Shown: in pieces, positions 46,840-56,813 of the stretch
Numbering within the stretch: position 1 is the stretch's first letter
Layout: every line of letters begins with the position of its first letter
Assembly (NCBI GenBank): GCA_022570795.1
Contig: JAKUDP010000018.1
Span: 248,001-312,000 of the forward strand
Length of the DNA: 64,000 bases
Source: Sphaerulina vaccinii
Lineage: Eukaryota > Ascomycota > Dothideomycetes > Mycosphaerellales > Mycosphaerellaceae
Direction: 5' to 3'
Position numbers and translations under genes: made by a program
Notes under the pieces: model-generated
Seen by the model: only the letters and a program-made list of their open reading frames with translations
Database searches by the model: none
Told to the model about the DNA's origin: nothing

Positions 46840-47939
46840 ATGTCTACTCAGAAAGTCCTCAGACTGCCAGCGAAGGGCGCTGGATATGATGCGATTACAG
46901 AAGAAGCTGAGCCTATTCCGAAGGCACACTCTCACGAAGTTGTGATCAAAGTGCACGCGTCTGTACGTAGAGAAAGCACGACGACTTTCTGAAGCTATAG
47001 CTAAGCTTGAACCAGACTCTCAACTATCGCGACCTTGCTATTGCCAAAGGTGCTTACCCTTTCGCCGTCAAGGACAACGTCGTTCCATTGTCAGATGCTG
47101 CAGGCACGATTGCTGCTGTTGGACCCAATGTTACATCTTTCGCCAAGGAAGACATTGTCATAGCCAATTTCGACATCACGAATCAGTACGGGCCACAGCA
47201 GGATTGGGAGAATGGGCTTGGAGGACCAATTGATGGTGTTGCACGACAATACATTACACTGCCCGCAAGCTCTGTTATTAAAGTGCCAAAAACGACGAAG
47301 CTCACCTGGCCACAACTTGCTGCACTAGTCTGTACAGGTACCACAGCTTGGAATGCACTGTACGGGAATCTTCCACTCAAGCCAGGCCAATGGGTTCTTT
47401 TCCAAGGAACTGGCGGCGTATCAATGACTGGCCTCCTGTTGGCAAAGGCTGCAGGCGCCAGGACAATCATCACATCCTCATCAGATGAGAAACTCGAGAA
47501 AGCCAAGACAGAATACGGCGCCGATCACACGATCAACTACACTACCACTCCCGAGTGGGGCGCCGAAGCCATGAAGCTCACCGAAGGGGCGGGTGTAGAC
47601 ATCATCTTCGAGAACGGCGGCTCAGGCACTCTCGCTCAGTCTTTCGAGGCGATTGCTCGAGGTGGCCAGATTGCAGTCATTGGCTTCCTTAAGCCAGCTC
47701 CGCAAGAAGAAATGCCTGATGTCGCAACTCTGGTACTCGGCAAGGGATGTATAGTGCGAGGAGTCAATGTAGGCTCGAAACAGCTTACGCAAGATATGGT
47801 CAATTTTGTGGCGAGCAAGGACTTGGCTATACCGATCGAAAAGAGCTTTAAGTTTGATAAGGATCAGGTCATTGAGGCGTACAAAGAGTTGGAGAAGGCG
47901 GAGCACGTGGGTAAGATTGCTATTGAGATTGCAGCGTAG
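46840..47939 (+). CDS. MDR-superfamily NAD(P)-dependent oxidoreductase (quinone-reductase-like)
   Basis: Exons 46840..46962 and 47016..47939 encode 348 residues. The 53-bp intron (GTACGT...GCTAAG...ACCAG) joins VHAS to TLNYRD. The N-terminal GroES-like domain shows LNYRDLAIAKG and PLSDAAGTIAAVGP. The Rossmann domain has CTGTTAWNALYG, then VLFQGTGGVSMTGLLLAKAA and GADHTINY. The cysteine/histidine set of catalytic-zinc alcohol dehydrogenases is not evident, so a zinc-independent NADPH quinone/enone-type reductase is more likely. The substrate is unknown. ATG 46840 has A at -3 and gives the usual family N-terminus (MSTQKVLRLPAKG). It ends in TAG and is convergent with the RING gene 128 bp away. 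Confidence 0.9.
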
Positions 47940-48067
47940 TTGGCACGGAGGACAGGACGTGTACAGTATTACAGGATGAACAGGACTCTTACGATCTCGC
48001 AAGTTGATGGTCTTTCATATTTCCAGCTTCGAAGGTCTGATCACTATTGAATCTTGACATAACCCTA

Positions 48068-48574
48068 CTACTGTTCTCCCTCAGGAGTGTCTGCTGCTGC
48101 AAGTGGTTCCCATGATGTCGCGACATGTCTTATAAACACTGCAATGGCTTCAAACACCTGCTTTCGCTCAAGCTGTCTATCAAGGAAGACCATCCTCAGG
48201 GTTGCAACGGCCTCTTCAAGCCCCTCGCCCACGCCCATAACCACACTCGTCTTTTCCAATATGGCAAAGAGTCGAGCGTCATCAATGTCCATGCCATCAG
48301 CCACTGCCTGACGAACACATCGGTCGAGCTCAGCGTCGCTTTGACATATCTCGGCTGCGCTGAGGCTTCCGTAGAGCTTCTGCCGACAGCTTGGACAGGT
48401 ATCGCCGTGGTGGAGCCACTCAAGCAGACAGGCAATGCAGAAGACGTGTCCACAGGCAAGTTTTGTCGGCAGTTCTAGTGTTTCGTAACATATTGCACAT
48501 TCATCTTCTGGTTTCGAAGTCGAAAGAAGGACAAGCTGGCGCAGCAGGTCGGCTTTCGTGGCTGGTCGTGACAT
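48068..48574 (-). CDS. RING-HC finger protein (putative E3 ubiquitin ligase)
   Basis: A single exon. The C3HC4 RING is complete: CAIC, then CGHVFCIAC, then CPSC, with the pattern C-x2-C-x11-C-x-H-x2-C-x2-C-x10-C-x2-C. The rest is helical (LFAILEKTSVVMGVGEGLEE) and ends in a TAG TAG double stop. I start at the ATG 48572-48574 (MSRPATKADLL), which has a better context (AAAATG). An upstream in-frame ATG at 48697 would add 41 Ser/Thr-rich residues with no recognisable fold. RING-HC proteins of this size are usually E3 ligases. No substrate-binding domain is recognised, so specificity is unknown. Confidence 0.85.
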   Translation of the reverse strand: MSRPATKADLLRQLVLLSTSKPEDECAICYETLELPTKLACGHVFCIACLLEWLHHGDTCPSCRQKLYGSLSAAEICQSDAELDRCVRQAVADGMDIDDARLFAILEKTSVVMGVGEGLEEAVATLRMVFLDRQLERKQVFEAIAVFIRHVATSWEPLAAADTPEGEQ

Positions 48575-48836
48575 TTTGAAGATCAAGTCCCTCGGAACAG
48601 CGATGGGAGATGTAAATGTAGTTGTTGAAGATTCAAAGTTGGAATTGTTGGTAGTGTAGCTTGTTGTATGACAATCGCAATTAGTGGGCAGACTCATCTA
48701 TTCTATATCCATTTTCGTGTCCCTCGATGTCTAAGACTTTGGTCTCATAAAAGTATGCACCCCCAGCAATAGTATCATTTGTCTCAAGCAAACTGAGCCA
48801 GACTCTGACCAATATCGAGCTACGCTCCCGGTTCTC

Positions 48837-51024
48837 TCACACCACGGCAATAATGCTAGACTTGCCCTGGCTGCTAGTCCACTCACTCCCAGAACATGCA
48901 GCAGTTTGCTTTGCCACAACCTGGACGTACTTAGCGCCATCCGGAACAACAAATTCGGTCTCAAATCCCTTCTTCTCAATGAGAGCAGCCTGGCGCAAGT
49001 TGGTCGTCGACGAACCAGCAAGTACAGCATAGCTTGTCACGTTTGTAGCGCCATTCCAACTCACAAATCCACGCCATTGTGAGGCACCGGCACAGCTCAT
49101 TAGCCCATCTTGTGCATCTGCTTTCGCAACGACGAGGCTAGGAGCAGTCTTTGGCGTGGTACACCACTCTTCCTTGAATGCTCGATAGCTCTGAGCAGAG
49201 TTGTTGTTATTATCATATCCGAATTGAGCAGACCACAACACATCGCCGCCACCTAAAAGTAGTAGGCAGAAGGGTTAGCAAAGATCTCTGGAAAAGCAGG
49301 CTGTCTCAATCAATGTGTGTCCTTGAGACCAGCACCCGAGTGAGTGCGAGCTTGGTGAGACAGTGAAGCGAGTGCATGCCTTCTATCTACTGCTTTTACT
49401 CACCGATCTTTGGTTCAGGGGCAAATTCTTTCATGAAAGGTCGAGCTCCATATCCTAGAAAGCTATTGCCATTGGGGAGGATCTGGTAAGATCCTTCTGC
49501 GTATGCCGATATTGGATGCTCGGGATCCGTGAGGGTTGAGTACAAAATCGGAGGGCTAGCTGTACTCGGAGGCAGAGTGAGCATGAGGCCAACACCCAGG
49601 GACGTATCATTAGTCGTAGGATATCCGTTGTTGTCGTCAAAGTTGGTGTAGAGCACCTTGTCTGGTCCGAAATCTCGAATACGTGCGTGGTGCTGCCATG
49701 ACTAGACAGCAAGTCAATCAACTGGACGAAGCGAAAATGCGGGCAAGGCTCGAAGAAATTGGACGTTGCTGTCCTTGCATTGTCCCTCGCCCGAGCTGCG
49801 TGGATCGCACTGGAAGTCAGAGACGCATCAAGTGTACAGCCGACACTCTTAATCGTTCTCCAATTCCGCAGGGAAAGGTCTTAGCGTCCCGGCTCTGCTT
49901 CAAGCAGCGTGGACTGCTCAAAACTGGAGAGGCGGCAACGATCATCTTCCTCGACCCTCAGGGAGTCGTAGCTCGGAAAAAGGTGACGTTGAGAACTTAC
50001 AAATTGGACACTGTCTGGCAAACTTCCAAAATCACCTCCTTCTTGGCCGTCGATACGCCACTCGATGTCACCTTTCTGGTCAACGTAGTAAGACGTCCAA
50101 GTGTTCCGCGAGTTGATCAGGTATTTGCCGTCGTATGATTGAATCGAGTTCATATGGAACCAATCGTACGGCTTTGATGGATTAGAGCCGGAACTGCCCA
50201 AAGGCACATGCGACGCATTGACTGGGACGTGGGCCAATAGACTCCATATGAAGAGAGGCTCATTCGTTGTGAGGTTGACTTCGACTGCAAGGGTATCCAA
50301 GACCCAGCCTACTTGTGGTCCTCCAACGGAAGTCAGATCGGTGGTAGTGAGATTGTACATAGTCACAAGCCTAGAGCATATCCAAGTCAGCAAGTGCTGC
50401 CAAATCATTCCTTTCAACCTTATGGGCGTACATAGTATTGTGAGGCGTAATGTACGACTCGTGGACATCAGCAGCACACTTGGGTGAGTCTCCAGGGCGA
50501 GCGACTATGTCAACCTTGGGGCAGACTGTGAATATATTTTCGTAGTGGTCGTCCAGGACTTCAACAGATCCATACCCATGACCAGTCTGACCTGCATCTG
50601 CTGCGTTGCCAGTCCCGTTCCAGAAGCTGAGGACCGGCTTGCCATTCAACTTTTGTGTCTTGACGTTTGACGAGAGTTGCTCCGGCCCAGCCCAGACGAG
50701 GTCACCGCTGCTGGCCATGATAATGGGGCGCTGCTGGTTTACACCAGGAGTGGTGCTGGCATCTTCGTGATCAAAGAAGAGTAGACCGGGAGCAAGTTTG
50801 CTGCTGTTGGAAGTGATCAACAGATCCGGCGGAGTCGCGCTGCTTGACTTGTAACGACGGTAGGGCCAGACTCCGCTGCCATTATTGGGGACGACAGTGT
50901 ACGAGTTGAGCGAGCACGATTGCTCCGACAGCGATGATTGCTCTGGGCTTGGGAGGGCGTGGCCTGTGATAGCTTGGAAGGTGAATATGCTCCAGAGAGA
51001 GGCTAGAGCCGCGCTTGAAAGCAT
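48837..51024 (-). CDS. Secreted arylsulfotransferase-family (ASST-like) protein
   Basis: Exons complement(48837..49252, 49404..49701, 50001..50370, 50432..51024) encode 558 residues with consistent phases. The signal peptide is MLSSAALASLWSIFTFQAIT plus GHALP. Family landmarks are ITPHNTM joined to LVTMYNLTTTDLTSVGG, DWFHMNSIQSYDGKYLINSR, then SWQHHARIRDFGPDKVLYTN and GSYQILPNGNSFLGYGARP. These are the repeated blades of the fungal Asst_2 beta-propeller. The bacterial enzyme transfers sulfate between phenols; activity of the fungal group is not established. The introns are 61 bp (GTACGC donor), 299 bp (unusually long here) and 151 bp (an introner-like element). Many N-glycosylation sequons fit secretion. 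A C-terminal Ig-like segment (RGFVSWNGATNVTSYAVLAG) closes the protein. Confidence 0.88.
49253..49403 (-). mobile_element. Introner-like element A (151-bp intron in the ASST-like gene)
   Basis: On the minus strand it begins GTGAGTAAAAGCAGTAGATA and ends in TTTTAG. It contains the shared core TCTCACCAAGCTCGCACTC, the block GAGACAGCCTGC and the 3' arm AGAGATCTTTGCTAACC. It aligns along most of its length with element B. It interrupts ATC G|GT GGC of the host frame. Confidence 0.85.
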
Positions 51025-51530
51025 TCTGAAAGCAATGGTAGTTTGAGAATTGCAACAGCCTGGAAGAGTACTCTTTTGCTGCTTTCTTCCTGTTTCTGGC
51101 CATCATCTTGCCCTTTATATCAACGACACTATGCACCCACCGTACACGTCCCAACAACGAGACTTCGCGTTCTTTGTGTCGTTCGTATATTTTACTCGAT
51201 TTGGACTTGTATGCGGCGAATGCTACTTCTGCGCCGCGTGGTAGAGAGAATGCCGAGTGGTAGTACTTCCTGCCTGAGTTCAGCGCCATGTTCATCTTCG
51301 CACACTAGTCCAGTCCAGGCTCAGCGTACGAGAACAGACTTTGGCAGAACTAGACATTGTTTGGTAGCGGAGAGCGCTCATCAGGACGTATGTTCTTTGG
51401 GCAAGTTATGTTTCGTCACTCACTTGCCAAGGACTAATTACTCAGCAAATGCGGACATTGGCAAACCTTAAAACGCGCTTTCTAAACTAAACGTCAACAC
51501 CACCACGACAACTTCACCTCCTCCATCTAG
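51025..51530. other. Divergent promoter region
   Basis: These 506 bp are shared between the ASST-like gene (minus) and the mitochondrial-looking gene (plus). No additional gene or repeat is recognised. Confidence 0.5.
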
Positions 51531-52971
51531 ATGCTGTCCCGAGCTCGGAGGTCGGCATCAAGATGGGACTGTGCTGGCCTTGCGACGCTGCCGACTTCGT
51601 GCTTGACCAGCACGAGGGCATCTAAATACGGCATGCGTTTCCGAAGCTCCAGTAATACTCCCAGCAGATCAACGCGCAAAGGAGTGTCCCAGGTGTCGAC
51701 AGGGCATACTGCCAACGATAGCACACAACACTCACAGCAAAAGCTCGATGCTAACATGCAAGGCAAACAAGAAAAGCCATACAAGTCCTACTTGAAGATA
51801 CTCTCTTACAAGCACAAGACTTTCAGTCCTTGTGAGTGGCTGCAGGACTTGAGCACAGAAAGCAATGGCCTGCCAGCTGAGCTAGACCGTGATCCGTTGC
51901 GCGTATTCGACCAAGAGAATGTCTCCATGGAGCTTGCGAAGAAGTGCCTCTCGACATACATTGCTCGTACACGCAGAGACTTTTCTACGAAGTCTGAAGC
52001 CAGAGAACAATACAGGACTACTAAAGCCGGCGTAAGCAAAGGTTCACAACACCCGCTGAACTCGGAAAAACGTTGACAATATGATGTAGTCTCGTGCACT
52101 TCTGTGGCTACTGAAAGGTGCAATCGAGGAAGATGACATCGCTTTGGATTCTGATCCCATCAAATACATAGTTCACAGCCTGCTAGCACAAGGCGACCCC
52201 AAAATGGTTCTGGATTGGTCGTCGATGGCGCATACACCTCGGTACGCTATGGCCTGGGATAGGCGAGAGCGGGATCGATGGAGAGAACGCGTTGTGCGCA
52301 CCGCTGTCGAATCGGCTGCATATTGGGCGGAGGAGCGACAGGTCGGGATCAACAATGCACTAAACTTTTTCAACGCGGTTGGCAACCTGCCAATTGGCAT
52401 CAGACCGAAGAGCTTCTCAGCGGCGAACTTCCTCGAGAAGACCCTCAGCTCAACAGATCTGAGCGGCATAGATATGGAGCTGTACAATACCACCCTCCAA
52501 AATCTCAGGAGCATGATTCTTCCGGAACTGGAGTGGAACTGGAGTCTCACGAAACTCATGATCAACCATCCCCTTGGTCCACGGCCCGACGTTGCCTTGA
52601 GCTTTTATACTTACGTCAACGCACAGCGCCCGGACTTTTTCGAGACTGGTGACGATTATTTCGATATTTCGATCAAAGTCTTTCTCGTCAGGGCTGCTCA
52701 AGCATTGCATGCAGAAGGTAGGGCAAAAGATGCCGAGACTCTCATTGACATTGGTCTCCAGAGATATCCCCAGTTCTTCTCGAGTGGTGGTTCCCACTCC
52801 CGGCAGAAAGTCAATCTTGTGGCAGTAGCAAGGATGCTTACGGGTCTTGAAATAGTGCAAGAAGAAGGTCGAGCGAAGCTTTTCCAAGACGACTTCTTGC
52901 GTAGGAATCGCGAGGTCATAAGCCGACCAGCAACTTATGGTCACGATGCAGAATCTTGGAGAAGAGGATAG
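51531..52971 (+). CDS. Uncharacterised fungal protein, probably mitochondrial (460 aa)
   Basis: Exons 51531..52031 and 52090..52971 encode 460 residues. The 58-bp intron (GTAAGC...TTGACAATATGATGTAG) joins KAG to SRALLWLL. The N-terminus is Arg/Ser-rich without acidic residues for a long stretch (MLSRARRSASRWDCAGLATL), like a mitochondrial presequence. The rest is helical and charged: RVFDQENVSMELAKKCLSTY, SAAYWAEERQVGINNALNFF, VALSFYTYVNAQRPDFF. Possible helical repeats recall PPR/TPR-type mitochondrial RNA factors, but no consensus repeat is clear and I assign no function. It ends in TAG. The sequence immediately after is a coding-like relic in a shifted frame, so the C-terminus may once have been longer. 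Confidence 0.8.
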
Positions 52972-53449
52972 CATGTCCCTCGTACAATGCCATCAATTGC
53001 CAGGACGGCGACACGTATCGCGTCGGCCAGTACGGCATGAACACTTGTTTCGAGACCAGCCTCAGCATGCAAGAGCAGGACTCTGGTCGAAAGCCAGCTA
53101 TACTAACGACTTCTTGGCTGGACCACATCACTTGGGTTCCTGATTTTATCATGAGAGATCCAAAGGAACTCGGTGTGATAGGGTTGCTTATAGCCATGAT
53201 CACGAGAAGCGAAAGAGGACCATGGCAATGGCGCAGGAAGAAGCCGAACGAGGTTTAAAGCGATGAAATGGTGCAGATGAAGCTGGAACTAGCGGAGGGC
53301 CGGGGGCTGGCGAAAGAGGATTGGGAACTAAGCTGGGCAATGGCGAAGGAAGAAGCCATACGAGATCGACGCGACGAGATGGTGCAAATGAAGCTCGAAC
53401 GAGCCGAGAGTTGAAAGCAGGCGACAGAGGATTGGGAACGAGACTGGGC
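52972..53449 (+). pseudogene. Decayed coding sequence with a tandem 112-bp duplication
   Basis: From about 52956 to 53258 a frame shifted relative to the upstream gene reads with strong GC-ending codon bias (NAINCQDGDTYRVGQYGMNT, CFETSLSMQEQ) but has no good start. It is followed by two tandem units, 53226-53337 and 53338-53448. Both encode a charged helix (DEMVQMKLELAEGRGLAKED in unit 1 and MAKEEAIRDRRDEMVQMKLE spanning unit 2), interrupted by a frameshift near 53264 and a TGA near 53413. This looks like a degraded coiled-coil C-terminus. It could be a lost extension of the preceding gene or an independent dead gene. Confidence 0.4.
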
Positions 53450-53789
53450 ATAGCTGTTTCCTACCATTCCGCATAGCATATCGAGAAAGTCCTTCCAACG
53501 CCACGCTCAGCTCATAAGCATTATCCATAACACAGCTCAGGCCTCTTTCGCCGCATGAACAGCTATCATGTTCACATCTTAGCATGCCGTTTCCCAAGAC
53601 TTTGATTCGCCAATTCCCTAAGTCTTTTGAGCCTATCATGTCTCCCCCACCGGAGCTCTAGGTCTGCAGAGGCGAATCGTCCTCCTTTTCTGCTCGAGCA
53701 CCGGCTTGCCGCGCTTTTGCTTTCTGTCTTTGGCCGCCTCGCTTACCACGCGTAGCCTTCTTCGATGAGAGTTCTCCAATCTAGCGTCG
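53450..53789. other. Intergenic stretch without supported feature
   Basis: This is the flank between the decayed coding sequence and the possible ssr4 tail. The short frames look random. Confidence 0.4.
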
Positions 53790-54050
53790 TCACCAGACAA
53801 GTGGATCGCTGCTGGCAGATACTGAACCTCGATAAATGAAGCTGGAGAGCTTCACTGGTGAGTTATCACGCAGCTTCGCGATCTTCTCTGGCGTCAACTT
53901 CACCTGCACACGCAGCATCTCCAATTTCTCCAAGTTCCTTGGTGATGGTGTGAACCCTATCTGGTTGCGCAGCTTCTCCGCCTTCTGCGGAGCCAATTCC
54001 AATTGCTCATGTGGCTTGTGACCTGTCCGCGACTGTCCTTTCGCGGCACT
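53790..54050 (-). other. Coding-like alternative C-terminal tail of ssr4
   Basis: It directly continues the ssr4 frame after its TAG (54051-54053). It reads 86 sense codons with strong coding character (KAEKLRNQIGFTPSPRNLEK, LEMLRVQVKLTPEKIAKLRD) before TGA. Because the TAG can itself serve as a splice acceptor (GCATAG|AG), an intron 54051..54241 would fuse this tail in phase to ssr4 and give a 470-residue protein. Otherwise it would be reached only by readthrough, or it is a relic. Confidence 0.5.
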
Positions 54051-55445
54051 CTATGCAGCTTGAGGTCGTACAAATGGTTTCTTCTTCGTCCACTCCGCCT
54101 AGTGGGTAGAAAGGTTAGCAAGTATCTCTGAAAACGCAGGCTGTCTCATCAGTGTCTCTTTTCAAGCTCGACGGTTCAGTGAGTGCGAGCTCGGTGAGAC
54201 ACTGCAGAGAGGCCATGCCTTCTGCCTACTACTTTGCTTACCATCTTTGCCGCGTGATCAGCTTTCATCTTTTCGATCTCGGCCTGTCCCTCTTCCAGAT
54301 GCTTCTCGACGCGCTTGCTGAACTCGTCAATCTGGTCTTGTGTCAAGTTGCTGAAAGGCTCGGCTTCCTTTGCCTTTGCTGGCTTGGCTGCGTCATTCTC
54401 TCTGACATCTATGTTCGGAGGTGTAAGGATCCCATCTGTCAGGCCCTTCAACTCGCCCATAAGTCCCAAACCGAGATCAGGAGGCACGATCTGGCTCGTG
54501 GCGTAAGGCGATGAGAAGACTTCTTCCATCCAGCGATGATGTTGTGTATATCGTGCCATGCTGATGTCGCGCTGTGTGAGATGATCAAAGAAGTCACCTA
54601 ACGAAGTATCCTCCTCAGCCTCGATCGTCATGTCCGGGAGGCCATCAGCTGACCCAGGCATTGCCAGTCCAGATGGTCCCGAAAGACGCGCTTTCTTTGC
54701 AGGTGGCCCTTGCTGTGGGTATGCTCCATAACCTCTCTGTGGAGTGCCTACAGGATGGTGTTGCTGCATACCCGCCTGTCCTGGGATGTTCAATGTTGGC
54801 CAATTCTCTCTGTCGTGAAGCATGAACTCCCTCCTGTCCAATCTTCCTTGACTCTCTAGCCACCTTCTTTGCGTGATGGTCGTCTGCGTCTGTGCTGTCA
54901 CAGGTACCTGGCTGGCCGGCATGATCTGATTGGCATCTGCGGAGTGGTAGTGGACAAGCCAGAGACTTGGATCAGGGTTCGCAGCAGCCACATTGGGACT
55001 CTTTGCGACAATGTGGTAGCGTGTTCGCGCATGAGTTGCCATCTGATCATGACCTGGCCGATACCCAACAGCCTGAATGCGCAGCTCAATTGTGTATCCG
55101 TTGAATTCTTGTCTGTAAGAGCGCTCCATGTCACCCCATATGTAGCCATCTGAAGGGTATGGGTGCTCCGTCTTCTCCATGGGAATCCATTCAAGCCAGA
55201 TCATGCCGTCTTGAGGAGGTGTCACGTAGTGCCACGACATTGGCGAGACTGCCTTGACGATTTGAGGTGCCTGCGAGAGCCATTGGTACGCTTGTTCGAT
55301 GCTGAGTGTTGCGACATATGGGTAACGGTGGCTGGAGACGAGATGGACGTGTGGTTGCAGTTGAGGATTAACTCCTTGGGCGCTGGACATGGAATGTCAG
55401 TGATTGTTAAGTGAATGGTATCGGTCGCGCTTACGGGTTCTGCAT
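54051..55445 (-). CDS. ssr4: SWI/SNF and RSC complex subunit Ssr4
   Basis: Exons complement(54051..54098, 54242..55382, 55435..55445) encode 399 residues. Exon 1 supplies only ATG CAG AAC CC. Joined over a 52-bp intron (GTAAGC...CACTGAC...TCCAG) it gives MQNPAQGVNPQLQPHVHLVS, closer to the family start than the alternative ATG at 55390. The N-terminal DUF1750/Ssr4 domain follows (RYPYVATLSIEQAYQWLSQA, YIWGDMERSYRQEFNGYTIE), then a disordered middle and a Lys/Glu-rich helix (VEKHLEEGQAEIEKMKADHA). Ssr4 is a fungal-specific subunit of both ATP-dependent chromatin remodellers. The intron after KM is introner-like element B, and a second element lies in the 5' UTR. The end is ambiguous: the proximal acceptor gives AEWTKKKPFVRPQAA and TAG, while a distal acceptor would add the 53790-54050 tail. 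Confidence 0.88.
54099..54241 (-). mobile_element. Introner-like element B (143-bp intron in ssr4)
   Basis: On the minus strand it begins GTAAGCAAAGTAGTAGGCAG and ends CCCACTAG. It contains the core TCTCACCGAGCTCGCACTC, GAGACAGCCTGC and the 3' arm GAGATACTTGCTAACC. It is the closest match to element A (same AGAAGGCATG block after the donor). It is inserted at a codon boundary after AAG ATG. The host may also use a more distal acceptor at 54051. Confidence 0.88.
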
Positions 55446-56813
55446 CGTGCCTTGGATAGTTCTGCGAGGTGAAGGTAAGCAAGTGTCTCTGGATCGTAGA
55501 CTCGGTTGCAGCGATGTCTGTCTTTGAGCTCAGCACCCTAGTGGATGCGAGCTCAGTGAGACATTGTCGACACTTACCTGATCGAAAGATGAGGTCTCGT
55601 CGAATCGATCGCGACGTTTCCAGCGTGAAGAGTGAGGTGGTTGTGTTATGTCGTCTGGCGCATCAAGAACTCAAGTCGCGATGTGGAGGAAGAACGACGG
55701 GACGCGATTGTGGCCTGAGGTTAGAACATTACATTTCACTTCACTTGGCTCCTTTCTCCACCACGGCAAGATATTCCTCACACACGTGATAGCTTGAACC
55801 TCACATTACATAAGAGCCTTAGCCAATCGGATACTGCCACTAGCGCAGAGAGCTCTCGCAGAGGTATAAGTTCTTTTCGCGTCTCCGACACCTCTCAGCT
55901 TCCTTCTTTATCCGAGTGCAAGGGCATTACGCATATCAGTGAGGATTCGTCCGAGATTGCGTTTTTGCTAGTTGAAAACTATCAACTGACTGCTCGTATT
56001 GGTCTTCGGATCGGTACGGAATTTTTGGCCAACACAAGCACAAGCTGCTGTCTTCTTTTCATCATGTTTTGCGCAAGAGCGTGGGCTTGGAGAAGAGATC
56101 GTCGTCGATACGTGGGCACAAGGATGGATGGATGGAGGTTATCAAGGATAAGATAGGAGACATGTTCTTCTGTTCCTACATACGCACAGTTGATGGCACG
56201 ATGTACAACATGCTGTCTGTCTGCTGCGGACTTCATGGCGGAGGAGAATAAGTGCGCACAACCACAAGAGGAACTGCAGTCTGGCACCGCGCTGGCTAGC
56301 TGAGGCACGACGCCGCTCTACTCGGAGGTTCGCAACATGGAGAAAAAGATGGATCGTGGTGTATCGCAGATGCTGTCGAGCGCGGCAGGACATAACGCTG
56401 GCCAGATGTAGCACGATGCTGCTCGTAGCCTTGGTCACGCGCACTAAGATGGACAGTGGATAGGTGGTGTATGACATGGCATGGATAATTCGGAGCGTGG
56501 TTGGACACAGCGCAGTGCAAAAGGGATACAACGCAACACGCTGCGAGCGTGATTGTGGCAGCTATTGCAGAGCTTTCAGGTACACGTACTGTATACAGTG
56601 GTGCGCTGTATCAAAAGCATACATATGTATCTCGCTGCCACTGGCAGACGAGCTCGTCGTCATCGCGGATTGCGGAAGCCGCAAGGCAACACTGCGAGGT
56701 GAAGCAAGTACGTCGCAACCACGAGTCACAGCAACCAGACCTTCACTCGACAAGCCTGCACACTTCTAAGTACTAACACGACACCGCAAATCGAGGCTGC
56801 AGCTCCAGAAAAG
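55446..56813. other. Divergent promoter region ssr4 / zinc-finger gene
   Basis: The left part is the ssr4 leader, interrupted by introner-like element C. The right part leads to the single-finger gene. A branch-site-like TACTAAC with an AG about 35 bp downstream near 56770-56810 suggests a 5'-UTR intron just before the ATG at 56814, but no donor was fixed. Frames in between are not convincing. Confidence 0.45.
55462..55577 (-). mobile_element. Introner-like element C (116-bp intron in the ssr4 5' UTR)
   Basis: On the minus strand it begins GTAAGTGTCGACAATGTCTC and ends CTCGCAG. It contains the core TCTCACTGAGCTCGCATCC and the 3' arm AGAGACACTTGCTTACC. The last part and the first exon bases (TTCAC..GCAG|AACTATCCAA) are shared with element D. 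It lies 17 bp upstream of the ssr4 ATG, so it is a leader intron. Confidence 0.8.

Noticed and set aside
49683..50138. 151-codon plus-strand frame over the second ASST intron
   Set aside because: It overlaps the ASST coding exon on the other strand and has no family features.
55222..55536. 104-codon minus-strand frame overlapping the ssr4 5' end
   Set aside because: It runs across the leader introner and the first coding exon in the wrong frame; its apparent similarity to the 57.6-kb frame comes from the shared introner sequence, not from a shared protein.
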